NCBI GenBank assembly: GCA_004378665.1
Contig: SOIA01000115.1
Location: 1 to 17,490, forward strand
Length of the DNA: 17,490 nucleotides
Source of the DNA: Candidatus Aminicenantota bacterium
GTDB lineage: Bacteria; Acidobacteriota; Aminicenantia; Aminicenantales; Aminicenantaceae
Direction of reading: 5' to 3'
In this document: positions 1 to 8,318 of the stretch, piece after piece
Layout of the letters: the number at the start of each line of letters is the position of its first letter
Position numbering within the stretch: the first letter of the stretch is position 1
The notes under the pieces: generated by a model
What the model saw: only the letters and a program-made list of their open reading frames with translations
The model's database searches: none
What the model was told of the DNA's origin: nothing
Program-made: the position numbers and the translations under genes

Positions 1-1
1 G

Positions 2-1552
2 GAAGAGAATGGTCCTCTGGTTGTCCTCGAGGAAGCCCTGTATGCCTACCAGGATGCTCAGATAGCCTGGGAAAAGGGAGATTTCGACACTGCCCTTGCT
101 GCTCTGGACGAAGCGTACAGCCTTATCCTGAAACTCAAACTTACTCCGGATGACCCTCTCAACCAGGAAAAGAACGACCTGAGGCTTATGGTCGCCCAGC
201 GAATCCAGGAGATCTATGCCTCGCAGGGAACAGCGGTCGGGAACAACCACCAGACCATTCCTCTTGAAGAAAACAAGCATGTCTTGAATGAGATAAAAGT
301 TTTTCAAGGAAAAGAGAGAAAACTGTTCGAAGCCAGCTTCAAACGCTCCGGGCGCTACCGGGAGATGATCCTCGATGAGCTGACAAGAGCCGGGCTCCCG
401 GAAGAACTGTCCTGGATGCCGATGATCGAAAGCTGGTTCAACACCAGGGCTTACTCCCGGGCCAGAGCTCTGGGCCTGTGGCAGTTCATCGCCTCAACAG
501 GAAACCGGTTCGGCTTGAAGAGAGACCACTACGTCGATGAACGAATGGATCCCATCAAATCAACCCGGGCCGCGAAGAAATACCTGACCGAACTCCATTC
601 TCACTTCGGCGACTGGACCACAGCTCTGGCTGCCTACAACTGCGGGGAGTACAGAGTCAAGAGAGTCATTCGCACTCAGAGAGAAAACTATCTCGATAAT
701 TTTTGGGACCTTTATATCAAGCTGCCCCAAGAGACCGCCCGGTTCGTCCCCCGTTTCATCGCGACCCTCCTTATCATCAATAACCCGGAAAAATACGGTT
801 TTGACCTTCCGACACCTGATCCCCCCCAGGAATATGAGACAATCTCAGTGAATAAGCCAGTAAGGCTTTCTTCTCTTTCCGCAGCTCTGGGACTGGAGAG
901 TGAGACGTTGGCATCCCTCAATCCGGAACTCCGGCAAAAGTCCACTCCTGACCGGGAATATCCGTTGAAGGCTCCTGTGGGATTAGGCGAACAGACACTC
1001 GCTTCGATGAATACGCTCCCCCGCTACATCCCCCCTGAATCCACCTATGTCGTCCATTATGTGCGCAGAGGAGAGACCCTCTCAGAAATTGCTGAGCGTT
1101 ATGGAACGAGCGTCCGGGCGATTGCCCGCACATCCAACCTGCGGAGTGTCAACTTCATCCGACCTGGACAGAGGCTGAGGATTCCGGTGCGGGGCGCATC
1201 GAGAGTATACGCGTCTCCCCCTCCACTGATTAAAGAAGGGGAAAAGCTCATCTATATTGTCAGGCGTGGAGATTCTCTCTACAAGATCGCCAGGGATTAC
1301 AGCACCACTATTCAGAAGATCAAGGAAGACAACAACCTCACGAGCAACAATTTGGCTGTCGGCCAGAAGTTAGTGATCCAGTCCGGCAAGCCAGAGGGAG
1401 CCATCACGTATACGGTCAAGGCAGGGGATACTCCTTTTGAGATCGCACGCGAATACGGAATGAACCTGAATACTTTTCTGCGGATCAACGGCCTCAACCG
1501 AAGGTCCAGAATATATCCTGGCCAGGGCCTCTGGGTTGTCCCCAAAGATTAA
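2..1552 (+). CDS. MltD-like membrane-bound lytic murein transglycosylase, 5' partial
   Basis: Peptidoglycan-cleaving enzyme of the SLT/GH23 family, expected to act on the cell wall in the periplasm. The frame is open to the left edge, adding 62 codons before the first in-window ATG at 188, so the real start and any signal peptide lie outside. The visible N-terminus is an alpha-helical stretch resembling a TPR-like region. The SLT domain follows: the catalytic glutamate is in PMIES (codon 428-430), then GLWQFI and AAYNCGE, all at the spacing seen in MltD. A linker resembling the MltD mid-region follows. Three LysM repeats (about 1046-1186, 1250-1378 and 1406-1543), each with a GETL/GDSL/GDTP-type turn and a late PGQ/VGQ, should bind glycan. 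It is convergent with rplQ and functionally separate from the ribosomal cluster. The family is certain; strict MltD orthology is inferred. Confidence 0.93.
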   Translation, partial: EENGPLVVLEEALYAYQDAQIAWEKGDFDTALAALDEAYSLILKLKLTPDDPLNQEKNDLRLMVAQRIQEIYASQGTAVGNNHQTIPLEENKHVLNEIKVFQGKERKLFEASFKRSGRYREMILDELTRAGLPEELSWMPMIESWFNTRAYSRARALGLWQFIASTGNRFGLKRDHYVDERMDPIKSTRAAKKYLTELHSHFGDWTTALAAYNCGEYRVKRVIRTQRENYLDNFWDLYIKLPQETARFVPRFIATLLIINNPEKYGFDLPTPDPPQEYETISVNKPVRLSSLSAALGLESETLASLNPELRQKSTPDREYPLKAPVGLGEQTLASMNTLPRYIPPESTYVVHYVRRGETLSEIAERYGTSVRAIARTSNLRSVNFIRPGQRLRIPVRGASRVYASPPPLIKEGEKLIYIVRRGDSLYKIARDYSTTIQKIKEDNNLTSNNLAVGQKLVIQSGKPEGAITYTVKAGDTPFEIAREYGMNLNTFLRINGLNRRSRIYPGQGLWVVPKD

Positions 1553-1707
1553 CGAAGTATCCAGGAAAAATTCACTCACCAGTTTATCGCCAGCCAGTGG
1601 AGTCCAGGAACCGTTTCTCTTGACTTCCTGCCCAACAGCAGAGAAATGCCCTTGACTTTTTATGCGGGTATTCGGGATTTTAGAGTTGAAGGGAGGTCAG
1701 TTCTGAT
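1553..1707. other. Convergent intergenic spacer, no clear terminator
   Basis: This gap lies between the 3' ends of the transglycosylase gene and rplQ, so transcripts from both sides should end here. The only inverted repeat I could find is a 7-bp arm pair, TTTCTCT at 1614-1620 and AGAGAAA at 1640-1646, with a 19-base loop. A five-T run lies downstream on the plus strand at about 1657-1661. This is too weak to call an intrinsic terminator. No open frame here looks coding. Confidence 0.5.
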
Positions 1708-2124
1708 CTACTTTTTCTTCTTTAGCTTTTCTTTGATATTTTTCTTCTTCTTTTCCTTCTTCTTGAACTCTGTCCCGATGAGCTCAAGCACTGCCATTTC
1801 CGCTCCGTCTCCTGCTCGAGGTCCGACCTTCACGATCCTCGTGTAGCCCCCGGGCCTTTCGCTGAAGCGAGGTCCCAGCTCTTCAAAAAGCTTCTTCACC
1901 ACAGGCTTTTTATAGATGAACCGTAAAGCCTGCCGCCTGGCGTGAAGACTATCCCTCCTGCTCAAAGTGATCATCTTCTCGGCAAGAGGCCTTGTGGCTT
2001 TGGCCTTGGCAAGCGTTGTATTGATACGCTCCTTCTCCAGGAAAGAGGTCACCAGATTCCGCAACAATGCCCGTCTCTGCGCTGTATTTCTCTGTAACTT
2101 TTTCCCCTTGACAAGATGCCTCAT
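1708..2124 (-). CDS. rplQ: 50S ribosomal protein L17
   Basis: Large-subunit protein that binds 23S rRNA near the exit-tunnel side of the ribosome. The N-terminus MRHLVKGKKLQRNTAQRRAL and the LAEKMITL segment are diagnostic of L17. At 138 residues it is somewhat longer than the usual 115-130, because the last 20 or so residues are nearly all lysine with some Glu/Asn/Ile. Its ATG overlaps the rpoA stop by four bases (ATGA, 2121-2124), implying translational coupling. It is the last gene of the ribosomal cluster, as in the classical alpha operon, and ends at TAG facing the convergent transglycosylase gene. Confidence 0.97.
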   Translation of the reverse strand: MRHLVKGKKLQRNTAQRRALLRNLVTSFLEKERINTTLAKAKATRPLAEKMITLSRRDSLHARRQALRFIYKKPVVKKLFEELGPRFSERPGGYTRIVKVGPRAGDGAEMAVLELIGTEFKKKEKKKKNIKEKLKKKK

Positions 2125-3149
2125 TCAACCGGCTCCTCTTCTTCCTTCTCTTTCTTCTCTGTTTCAATCTTTTCTAATAATTTGGGATGGAGATCGAGAT
2201 TGAGACCCAAATCCATCTCCTGGAGAGTTTCCTTAATCTCTGTAAGCGATTTGCGTCCAAAATTCTTGGTTTTTAAAAGCTCCTCTTCAGTTTTTTGAAC
2301 AAGCCCGTAGATTTTATCGATTCCGGCTGACCTGAGGCAGTTATTCGACCTGACTGAAAGCTCCAGATGGTCAATGGATTTGGACAGAATATCCAGCTGG
2401 GAAAAATAAGGAATCTCCTTTTTTGAGATCACCTGCTCCCTCTCCATCGGCTCATCCACAATGTTCAGAAAAATGACCAAATGGTTCCTCATGATTTTTG
2501 CAGCCTGAGCCAGAGCATCCGTCGGAGAGATCGAACCTGTGGTCCAGATCTCTAAATCCAACTTTTCATAGTCGATCCTCTTGCCCACTCTTGCGGGTTC
2601 GACTCTGTAATTCACCTTTAAAACTGGAGAATGAGAAGAATCGAGAGGGATAAAGTCCACGCTCAAATCTTCGCTGAAATTTTGATCCGCAGAGATGTAT
2701 CCCCTGTTATTCTTAACGACCATCTCTATATCCAGCTCACCGTCTTTATCAAGAGAAGAAATATGGATATCTTTATCGAGAATTTCCACATCTGCATCAT
2801 GTTCAATGTCAGATGCTTTTGCCTCAGCCGGGCCCTTCTTTTTCAGCGTCATCACTTTCTGCTCATCTCCTTCGAGCTTTAATGGAACGCTTTTTATATT
2901 CAGGATAATATCTGTCACATCCTCAACAACTCCAGGGATGTTCGAAAATTCATGAAGAACTCCCTGTATTCGAACAGCGGTTACCGCAGCTCCGTTTATC
3001 GAAGAAAGAAGAATCCTCCGCAACGCATTTCCGATCGTGATGCCAAAACCTCTTTCAAAGGGCTGGGCCGAAAAGCGGCCGTATGTCTCGGTTAAAGTAT
3101 CGTAATCACACTCCAGATATTTCGGCCTCTGAAATCCTGTTTCTATCAT
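2121..3149 (-). CDS. rpoA: DNA-directed RNA polymerase alpha subunit
   Basis: The alpha subunit dimerises to nucleate assembly of RNA polymerase, and its C-terminal domain contacts UP elements and activators. The N-terminal domain (about 1-235) has FERGFGITIGNALRRILLSS and the GSISPTDALAQAAKI segment typical of the dimer and assembly face. The C-terminal domain (about 250-325) shows ELSVRSNNCLRSAGI, whose arginine (residue 267) matches the DNA-contacting arginine of E. coli, then LLKTKNFGRKSLTEI. At 342 residues it is slightly longer than the 329 of E. coli and ends in an acidic KEKEEEEPVE tail. The start has a strong AAAAGGAGG site just upstream. It sits between rpsD and rplQ as in the alpha operon. 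Confidence 0.98.
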   Translation of the reverse strand: MIETGFQRPKYLECDYDTLTETYGRFSAQPFERGFGITIGNALRRILLSSINGAAVTAVRIQGVLHEFSNIPGVVEDVTDIILNIKSVPLKLEGDEQKVMTLKKKGPAEAKASDIEHDADVEILDKDIHISSLDKDGELDIEMVVKNNRGYISADQNFSEDLSVDFIPLDSSHSPVLKVNYRVEPARVGKRIDYEKLDLEIWTTGSISPTDALAQAAKIMRNHLVIFLNIVDEPMEREQVISKKEIPYFSQLDILSKSIDHLELSVRSNNCLRSAGIDKIYGLVQKTEEELLKTKNFGRKSLTEIKETLQEMDLGLNLDLHPKLLEKIETEKKEKEEEEPVE

Positions 3150-3243
3150 GCTTCCTCCTTTTCAGCCACCATTTTTGTCAAACATCATCACTGAGAAACA
3201 AAGATTCAAATCCTCTGTGCTTCCAGTAACTCCAAAAAACAAT

Positions 3244-3870
3244 CTATTTCGAATAAAGCTCAACCACCAAGTGTTCTTCCACAGGAAACGTGACATCCTC
3301 CCGGGTGGGGAAATCAAGAATCTTGGCGTGCATCTTTTCCCAGTCGACGTCAATCCACCCCGGGACGGTCTTATTCTTGTTCGAATTCACTATGGCTTTG
3401 AGCTCTTCATGCTTCGCCGATTTATCCTTGAATAGGATGTTATCCCCCTTATTGACAATGTAAGAAGGGACATTGACTTTCCAATCATTGATCCGGAAAT
3501 GGCCGTGCGTAATCAACTGACGGGCATGGCTCCGCGAATGAGAAAATCCAACGAGATATATGACATTGTCCAGCCTTCTTTCCAGCATAGAAAGAAGATT
3601 ATCTCCTTTGATGCCTCTTTTCCTTTCTGCTCTCTCGAAAAATAGTCTGAACTGCTTTTCCGACATTCCATAATATCTCTTTAATTTCTGCTTCTCCCTG
3701 AGCTGAAGCCCGTATCCAAGGACTCTTCTTCTCCTGGTTCCGTGCTCTCCTGGAGGATAAAGCCTCCGTTCCACCGGGCATTTATCGGTTACGCATTTGT
3801 GTCCTTTTAAAAAAAGTTTGACCTTCTCTACTCTGCAGAGACGACAATGAGATTCTCTGTATCTTGACAT
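3244..3870 (-). CDS. rpsD: 30S ribosomal protein S4, zinc-binding form
   Basis: Primary 16S rRNA-binding protein that starts 30S assembly at the five-way junction and contributes to accuracy. At 208 residues it has the normal length. Cysteines 9, 12, 26 and 31 form the C-x2-C-x13-C-x4-C cluster known from the Thermus protein, so it should bind zinc; many S4 proteins lack this. The middle has LREKQKLKRYYGMSEKQFRL, followed by the S4 RNA-binding domain (LERRLDNVIYLVGFSHSRSHARQLITHGH, about 97-125). It ends in VVELYSK. In E. coli S4 represses the alpha operon; the 94-base gap before rpoA shows no structure I can assign to this. Confidence 0.98.
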   Translation of the reverse strand: MSRYRESHCRLCRVEKVKLFLKGHKCVTDKCPVERRLYPPGEHGTRRRRVLGYGLQLREKQKLKRYYGMSEKQFRLFFERAERKRGIKGDNLLSMLERRLDNVIYLVGFSHSRSHARQLITHGHFRINDWKVNVPSYIVNKGDNILFKDKSAKHEELKAIVNSNKNKTVPGWIDVDWEKMHAKILDFPTREDVTFPVEEHLVVELYSK

Positions 3871-3898
3871 CTTTCTCTCCTTACATTCCCGTTCTCAT

Positions 3899-4291
3899 TT
3901 AGACCCTTCTTCTCTTCCTGACACGGCAGCCGTTATGAGGTAACGGAGTCACGTCCTTGATGGACTTTATCTCCAGCCCGTTTACCTGGAGAGCTCGAAT
4001 AGCAGATTCTCTCCCCGCACCCGGACCTTTGACTCTCACATCAACATACCTGACTCCAAACTCTTTCGCCTTCAATGTCGCCTCTTTGGCAGCCAGCTGG
4101 GCTGCAAAAGGCGTCCCTTTACGCGCACCCTTAAACCCAGATGTTCCGGAACTGGCCCAACAGACTACATTTCCCTGCTGATCTGTTATGGTTATGATCG
4201 TATTGTTGAAGGTCGATTGAATATAGGCCGCACCAAATCCGATCTCTTTCCTGACCTTTTTTCTCTTGGTCTTCCTTTTCGCTCTCGGCAT
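3899..4291 (-). CDS. rpsK: 30S ribosomal protein S11
   Basis: Platform protein of the small subunit, near the mRNA exit channel and the 3' end of 16S rRNA. It is 130 residues, the standard length. Diagnostic segments are AYIQSTFNNTIITITD, GFKGARKGTPFAAQ, VRVKGPGAGRESAIRAL and the basic C-terminus NGCRVRKRRRV. The N-terminus MPRAKRKTKRKKVRK is strongly basic. It lies 13 bases after rpsM and 28 bases before rpsD, the usual S13-S11-S4 order. Confidence 0.98.
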   Translation of the reverse strand: MPRAKRKTKRKKVRKEIGFGAAYIQSTFNNTIITITDQQGNVVCWASSGTSGFKGARKGTPFAAQLAAKEATLKAKEFGVRYVDVRVKGPGAGRESAIRALQVNGLEIKSIKDVTPLPHNGCRVRKRRRV

Positions 4292-4304
4292 CGATTACTC
4301 CTGA

Positions 4305-4685
4305 TTATTTAAGTTTAGTTTTGACCTTTTTGATCGTTTGGCCCCGTGGTCCTTTTCTTGTCCGTGCGTTTGTCTTGGTTCTCTGTCCTCTCACAGGCAG
4401 TCTCCTCTTGTGCCGCAATCCCCTGTAGGAGCCAATATCGACCAGTCGTTTGATATTCTGTGTCACTTCCTTTCTCAGGTCACCTTCTATTTTCTCTTTT
4501 TTCTCGATGACTTCACGGATTTTTTTAACCTCGTCCTCGGTTAAGTCTTTGACTTTCTTGTCCTTATCTATTTTTGCTTCAAGAAGGATCCTGCTGGACT
4601 TCGAATGACCGATCCCAAAAATATAGGTTAATCCTATCTCAACCCTCTTATCCAAAGGAAGTGTGATTCCTGCTATTCTTGCCAT
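4305..4685 (-). CDS. rpsM: 30S ribosomal protein S13
   Basis: Head protein of the small subunit that contacts the P-site tRNA and forms intersubunit bridges with L5. MARIAGITLPLDKRVEIGLTY at the start, the helix-two-turn-helix segment with GIGHSKSSRIL, and the C-terminal RGLRHKRRLPVRGQRTKTNARTRKGPR are classical S13 motifs. The 126-residue length is normal. It follows rpmJ after 12 bases and precedes rpsK after 13. Confidence 0.98.
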   Translation of the reverse strand: MARIAGITLPLDKRVEIGLTYIFGIGHSKSSRILLEAKIDKDKKVKDLTEDEVKKIREVIEKKEKIEGDLRKEVTQNIKRLVDIGSYRGLRHKRRLPVRGQRTKTNARTRKGPRGQTIKKVKTKLK

Positions 4686-4697
4686 TTTAACCTCGTA

Positions 4698-4811
4698 TCA
4701 TCCTTGTTTCTGTTTATGTTTCGGATTGGAACAGATCACCCGAAGAATGCCTTTTCTTTTAATGATTCGACAGTTCCTGCAAATTTTCTTCACGGACGCT
4801 CTGACTTTCAT
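4698..4811 (-). CDS. rpmJ: 50S ribosomal protein L36, zinc-ribbon form
   Basis: I translated this small gene by eye in the gap between infA and rpsM. It reads MKVRASVKKICRNCRIIKRK and continues to PKHKQKQG with a TGA stop, 37 residues, the exact family length. Cysteines 11, 14 and 27 with histidine 32 form the zinc-binding set of the C+ type of L36. L36 binds 23S rRNA late in 50S assembly. The order infA-rpmJ-rpsM is conserved in many bacteria, which adds to the assignment. The ATG at 4809-4811 lies 11 bases after the infA stop. Confidence 0.96.
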   Translation of the reverse strand: MKVRASVKKICRNCRIIKRKGILRVICSNPKHKQKQG

Positions 4812-4822
4812 TGTCTTTTCCT

Positions 4823-5041
4823 CTATTTGAAACGATAGGTGATTCTTCCTTTAGTTAAATCATAAGGCGAGAGCTCCACCAATACTTTATCTCCCGGGAG
4901 AATCCGGATGAAATGCTTTCGCATTTTTCCTGAGATATGAGCCAGGATGACATGTTTGTTCGCCAGCTCGACACGAAACATAGCATTCGGAAGAGTTTCA
5001 ATCACTGTGCCTTCTGTTTCAAAAACATCATCTTTAGGCAT
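4823..5041 (-). CDS. infA: Translation initiation factor IF-1
   Basis: IF-1 binds the 30S A site during initiation and assists IF-2 and IF-3. It is a single S1-type OB fold of 72 residues, exactly the usual length: MPKDDVFETEGTVIETLPN, then FRVELANKH, the HISGKMRKHFIRILPGDKV segment, and the end LTKGRITYRFK. The open frame extends 14 codons further upstream, but I place the start at 5039-5041. The protein then aligns with known IF-1, and an AAGGAG site lies seven bases before this ATG. With this start it overlaps the map stop by eight bases (5034-5041). Confidence 0.97.
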   Translation of the reverse strand: MPKDDVFETEGTVIETLPNAMFRVELANKHVILAHISGKMRKHFIRILPGDKVLVELSPYDLTKGRITYRFK

Positions 5042-5825
5042 ATCGGTTCTCCTTGAAATAGGACGAACTCTTCTTCTCTCCATCCAATAGGCTTAAAATC
5101 TCAGCGCCTTTTGTGGTGACAGCCACCGTGTGCTCATAATGAGCTGAGAGGCTTCTGTCTCTTGTGATTGCTGTCCAGTTGTCATCCAGGATTTCGACGT
5201 TCCAGTCGCCCATGGCGATCATAGGCTCCAAAGCAAAAACCATGCCCGGCTTTATTTTTAGTCCTCTCCCTGGCAAACCGAAATTCGGGATTTGAGGCTC
5301 CTCATGAAGAGAAAGGCCAATTCCGTGGCCGACAAAAGAGCGGATGACCGAAAAACCCTGCGATTCCACATGGCTCTGAATGGCATGAGAAATGTCCGAC
5401 ATTCTGTTTCCGACTTTTATCTGGTCCAATCCCTTATAAAAAGCTTCTTCAGCCGTCTGGATGAGCTTCTTTGCTTTGGGTGTGATCTTTCCGACAGGAA
5501 AGGTCACGGCTGCATCTCCATAGTACCCTTCATAAAGGACCCCGAAATCCAGGCTGATGATGTCTCCATCTCGGAGAGACCGTGAGGACGGAATCCCATG
5601 GACAATCTCCTCGTTGATGGAGGTGCAGAGAGACGCGGGATAGTCCCTGTATCCCTTGAACGCCGGAAGAGCCCCCATTTCTCTGGTCTTCGCTTCAGCC
5701 CACTCATCCATCTCTTTGGTGCGCAGTCCGGGTCTGATCATCGCTTCAAGACCTTCCAGTATCTGGGCTACGATCTGGTTGCTTCTTTTGATCGCGGCGA
5801 CCTCTTCTTCGCAGTAAATAATCAT
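5034..5825 (-). CDS. map: Methionine aminopeptidase, type I
   Basis: Removes the initiator methionine from new proteins in the cytoplasm at a two-metal site. The five metal ligands are visible: Asp93 (in LDFG), Asp104 (in GDAAVTF), His167 (in GHGIG), Glu200 (in LEPM) and Glu231 (in YEHT), plus the substrate-contacting His76 in EIVHGIP. At 263 residues without an N-terminal zinc-finger extension it fits the short type I form. The C-terminus has about ten extra polar residues. ATG overlaps the adk stop by four bases. Placement of map between adk and infA is common in many phyla but not in E. coli, where map lies elsewhere. Confidence 0.97.
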   Translation of the reverse strand: MIIYCEEEVAAIKRSNQIVAQILEGLEAMIRPGLRTKEMDEWAEAKTREMGALPAFKGYRDYPASLCTSINEEIVHGIPSSRSLRDGDIISLDFGVLYEGYYGDAAVTFPVGKITPKAKKLIQTAEEAFYKGLDQIKVGNRMSDISHAIQSHVESQGFSVIRSFVGHGIGLSLHEEPQIPNFGLPGRGLKIKPGMVFALEPMIAMGDWNVEILDDNWTAITRDRSLSAHYEHTVAVTTKGAEILSLLDGEKKSSSYFKENRYA

Positions 5826-6493
5826 TTTGTGATTTCCACCTCTTGGGATCCAGCAATTTCTCTATCCAGAAGAGCAGAAATTTTCTCAAAAACGGTCTCG
5901 ATCGTTCCTTCACCTTCTATCTTAAAATAGACATTTTTTTTCGTGTAATAATCTATGAGGGCTTCTGTCTGCTCGTGGTAGACCTTCATGCGGTCTTTGA
6001 TGACTTCAGCTCTATCGTCATCCCTCAGAATAAGCTTTTCCTCGCACGCATCACAGATATCCTCTTTCTTCGGAGGTTTATCTTTCAGGTTATATATTCT
6101 TTCGCAACCGGGACAGACCCTTCGCTCTCCAAGCCTCTCAAAAACGGCCTGGTCACTCAAGAAAATCTCGATGGCGATCTCCTTTCTATCCGGATCAATT
6201 TCTTCTAATCTCTGAGCCTGAACGATGTTCCGCGGAAAACCATCCATTATGTATCCTCTTTTGTATTCAGGTTTCACAATTCTGCTTTTGATCATTCCGA
6301 CCACGATATCATCGTTCACCAGTTCGCCTCTTCTCATCTTGGCCTCCGCCTCTTTTCCCAGCAGAGTCCCTTCCTGGACCTCAATCCGGAGAAAATCACC
6401 CGTGGAGATCTTAGGGAAACCGTATTTTTTTTCTATAAGGCTCCCCTGGGTTCCCTTTCCGCTGCCGGGGGGTCCAAGCAAAATGATCCTCAT
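5822..6493 (-). CDS. adk: Adenylate kinase, zinc-containing long form
   Basis: Catalyses ATP + AMP to 2 ADP, balancing adenylates in the cytoplasm. The P-loop GPPGSGKGT is at residues 7-15, followed by STGDFLR in the AMP-binding region and YIMDGFPRN around 81-89. The LID domain contains C127-x2-C130-x16-C147-x2-C150, the four-cysteine zinc site found in many Gram-positive and some Gram-negative enzymes in place of the hydrogen-bond network of E. coli. The length of 223 residues fits the long form. It overlaps secY and map by four bases each, so it is translated within the spc-type segment. Confidence 0.98.
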   Translation of the reverse strand: MRIILLGPPGSGKGTQGSLIEKKYGFPKISTGDFLRIEVQEGTLLGKEAEAKMRRGELVNDDIVVGMIKSRIVKPEYKRGYIMDGFPRNIVQAQRLEEIDPDRKEIAIEIFLSDQAVFERLGERRVCPGCERIYNLKDKPPKKEDICDACEEKLILRDDDRAEVIKDRMKVYHEQTEALIDYYTKKNVYFKIEGEGTIETVFEKISALLDREIAGSQEVEITK

Positions 6494-7875
6494 CCTCTCC
6501 TTCCCTTGAGGCGCCCCCGACGCATGAACCCGTCATAGTGGCGCATAACAAGCTGCGCTTCGATCTGCTGCATCGTATCCATGGCCACTCCGACAACGAT
6601 CAGAATCGATGTTCCCCCGAAATAAAAATCGATTTGCAATCCCTGGGTGAACCACTGAGGCAGATTCTGATTCAGGAAATCTCCGATAAGAGGCAGAGAG
6701 CTGACTTTAAGGCCCCTTGATAAAAAATCAGGGAGAATGGCGATGACGGCCAGGTAGATGGCGCCCACAAGAGTGATCCGCGAAAGGACACCATCGATAA
6801 AATCAGAAGTATTTTTCCCTGGTCTTATTCCGGGTATGAATCCTCCGTATTTCCTGAGGTTATCCGCAACATCTGTCGGATTGAAGATGATGGACACATA
6901 AAAATAAGTGAAGAAGATGATCGATGCCACATAGAGGAGGTTATACAAAGGCTCCCCAGGGTTGAACTGTAAAGCAATTTGCTGGATTGTCGGATTTTTG
7001 ACGAACGAAGCGATCGTTGCAGGAATGGTTATGATCGAGGCAGCGAAAATAATCGGAATAACTCCACCGGTGTTCACCCTTAAAGGAAGATGGGTGCTCT
7101 GTCCTCCATAGATCTTTCGTCCGACAACTCTTTTCGCGTAGGAGACAGGAATTCGCCTCTGTCCCCGCTCCACAAACACGATAAAAGCAACAACGACCAG
7201 CATCACTATAACCAGGAAGATGAGTTTTATCGGAGTCACATCCCCAGTCCTCAATCCTCCTAAAATATCCTGAGCCATACGGGGGAAATTAACCACGATC
7301 CCGGCAAATATGATCAGGGATATTCCGTTTCCGATACCGCGTTCAGAAATTTGTTCTCCCAGCCACATGACGAACACCGTGCCCGTGGTTAACGTCAACA
7401 CAGTTAAAAATATGAATCCAATGCCAGGATTCGGGACGATGTGTGCTCCGCTGGGACTGCTCTGGGTCTGCAGCCACCAAGCAATAGCCGAAGACTGAAT
7501 CATACAGATGAAGATGGTTCCATAACGTGTGAACTGCGTGATTTTTTTCCTTCCGAGTTCTCCCTCCTTCGATAACCTTTCCAAATAAGGCCAGACGACT
7601 TGAAGCAGCTGGAGGATGATCGAGGCACTGATGTAGGGCATAATCCCCAGCGCGAAAATCGTCATCTTGGACATATTCTGTCCGGAGAAAAGATCAACAA
7701 AACCAAGAATGGTTCCTTTTTGAGCCTCCCAGAACTCCTGCAGGGCATCCGCGCTTATCCCGGGATTGGGAATCTGCCAGCCGATTCGATAGACTGCGAG
7801 AATGAGTAAAGTAAAGATGACCCTTTTCCTAAGGTCAGGGATGCTGAATATGTTTCGTATGCTCTCTAACATCAT
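6490..7875 (-). CDS. secY: Protein translocase channel subunit SecY
   Basis: Forms the protein-conducting channel of the Sec translocon in the inner membrane with SecE and SecG. At 461 residues it has the hydrophobic pattern expected for ten transmembrane helices. Recognisable parts are the N-terminal IFSIPDLRKRV, the GIMPYISASIILQLL segment (about 77-91), SERGIGNGISLIIFAGIV (about 177-194), the loop with QRRIPVSYAKR, and the GKNTSDFIDGVLSRITLVGA segment late in the protein. ATG at 7873-7875 overlaps the rplO stop as ATGA; the next codon is also ATG. It sits between rplO and adk, as in the spc operon of many bacteria. Confidence 0.98.
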   Translation of the reverse strand: MMLESIRNIFSIPDLRKRVIFTLLILAVYRIGWQIPNPGISADALQEFWEAQKGTILGFVDLFSGQNMSKMTIFALGIMPYISASIILQLLQVVWPYLERLSKEGELGRKKITQFTRYGTIFICMIQSSAIAWWLQTQSSPSGAHIVPNPGIGFIFLTVLTLTTGTVFVMWLGEQISERGIGNGISLIIFAGIVVNFPRMAQDILGGLRTGDVTPIKLIFLVIVMLVVVAFIVFVERGQRRIPVSYAKRVVGRKIYGGQSTHLPLRVNTGGVIPIIFAASIITIPATIASFVKNPTIQQIALQFNPGEPLYNLLYVASIIFFTYFYVSIIFNPTDVADNLRKYGGFIPGIRPGKNTSDFIDGVLSRITLVGAIYLAVIAILPDFLSRGLKVSSLPLIGDFLNQNLPQWFTQGLQIDFYFGGTSILIVVGVAMDTMQQIEAQLVMRHYDGFMRRGRLKGRRG

Positions 7876-8318
7876 TCACTTCCAATGAGGATTGCCTTCC
7901 CTCCCGCCTTCTCAATTTTTTTCATAGCTGAGCGAGAAAATTTATGGGCATGTATGGTTTTGGATGAGGAAATGTCCCCTCTTCCTAAAATCTTAATGAT
8001 CTCCGATTCTTTCTTTATGATACCCGCGTTTTTCAAATCTTTGAGCTTAATTTCCTGCTTTTTGATCTTCACCAACTTTTCCAGGTTGACCTCGCTGTAT
8101 TCCTTTTTGAAAATGTTGGTGAAACCTCTTTTCGGAAGCCGTCGATGAAGAGGCATCTGTCCTCCCTCAAACCCACGCTTGCGGGAAAATCCTGAGCCAG
8201 ACTTCTGCCCTTTTGATCCGCGACCGGCTGTTTTTCCGTACCCGGAGCCCGGACCGCGCCCGACTCGTTTCCTGGTTTTCCTGGAATCCTTGGCTGGATG
8301 AAGGCTGCTTAAATTCAT
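7872..8318 (-). CDS. rplO: 50S ribosomal protein L15
   Basis: Large-subunit protein that joins late in 50S assembly and reaches deep into 23S rRNA with its basic, glycine-rich N-terminal arm. The arm is obvious here: LHPAKDSRKTRKRVGRGPGS, then GKTAGRGSKGQKSGSG and FEGGQMPLHRRLPKRGF. The globular C-terminal domain ends with IEKAGGKAILIG. The 148-residue length is standard. Start and stop codons both form four-base ATGA overlaps with rpmD and secY, indicating tight translational coupling. Confidence 0.98.
   Translation of the reverse strand: MNLSSLHPAKDSRKTRKRVGRGPGSGYGKTAGRGSKGQKSGSGFSRKRGFEGGQMPLHRRLPKRGFTNIFKKEYSEVNLEKLVKIKKQEIKLKDLKNAGIIKKESEIIKILGRGDISSSKTIHAHKFSRSAMKKIEKAGGKAILIGSE

Noticed and set aside
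1614..1646. Inverted repeat TTTCTCT/AGAGAAA as a terminator.
   Set aside because: It has only seven base pairs, mostly A/T, with a 19-base loop, and the nearest T run is more than ten bases past the stem.
1652..1682. TTGACT box at 1652-1657 on the plus strand followed by AT-rich GATTTTA, resembling a promoter directed into the 3' end of rplQ.
   Set aside because: At 17-18 base spacing the -10 candidates (GGATTT or GATTTT) match the consensus poorly, and there is no plausible gene downstream on that strand.
3150..3243. The gap between rpsD and rpoA as an internal promoter; TTGACA occurs on the minus strand shortly before rpoA.
   Set aside because: The TTGACA is so close to the rpoA start that any -10 box would fall on the ribosome-binding site and start codon, and no TATAAT-like sequence is there.
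5042..5083. An upstream ATG that would give IF-1 fourteen extra basic residues.
   Set aside because: IF-1 is 72 residues from the downstream ATG, which has a well-spaced AAGGAG; the extra stretch only reads map codons in another frame.
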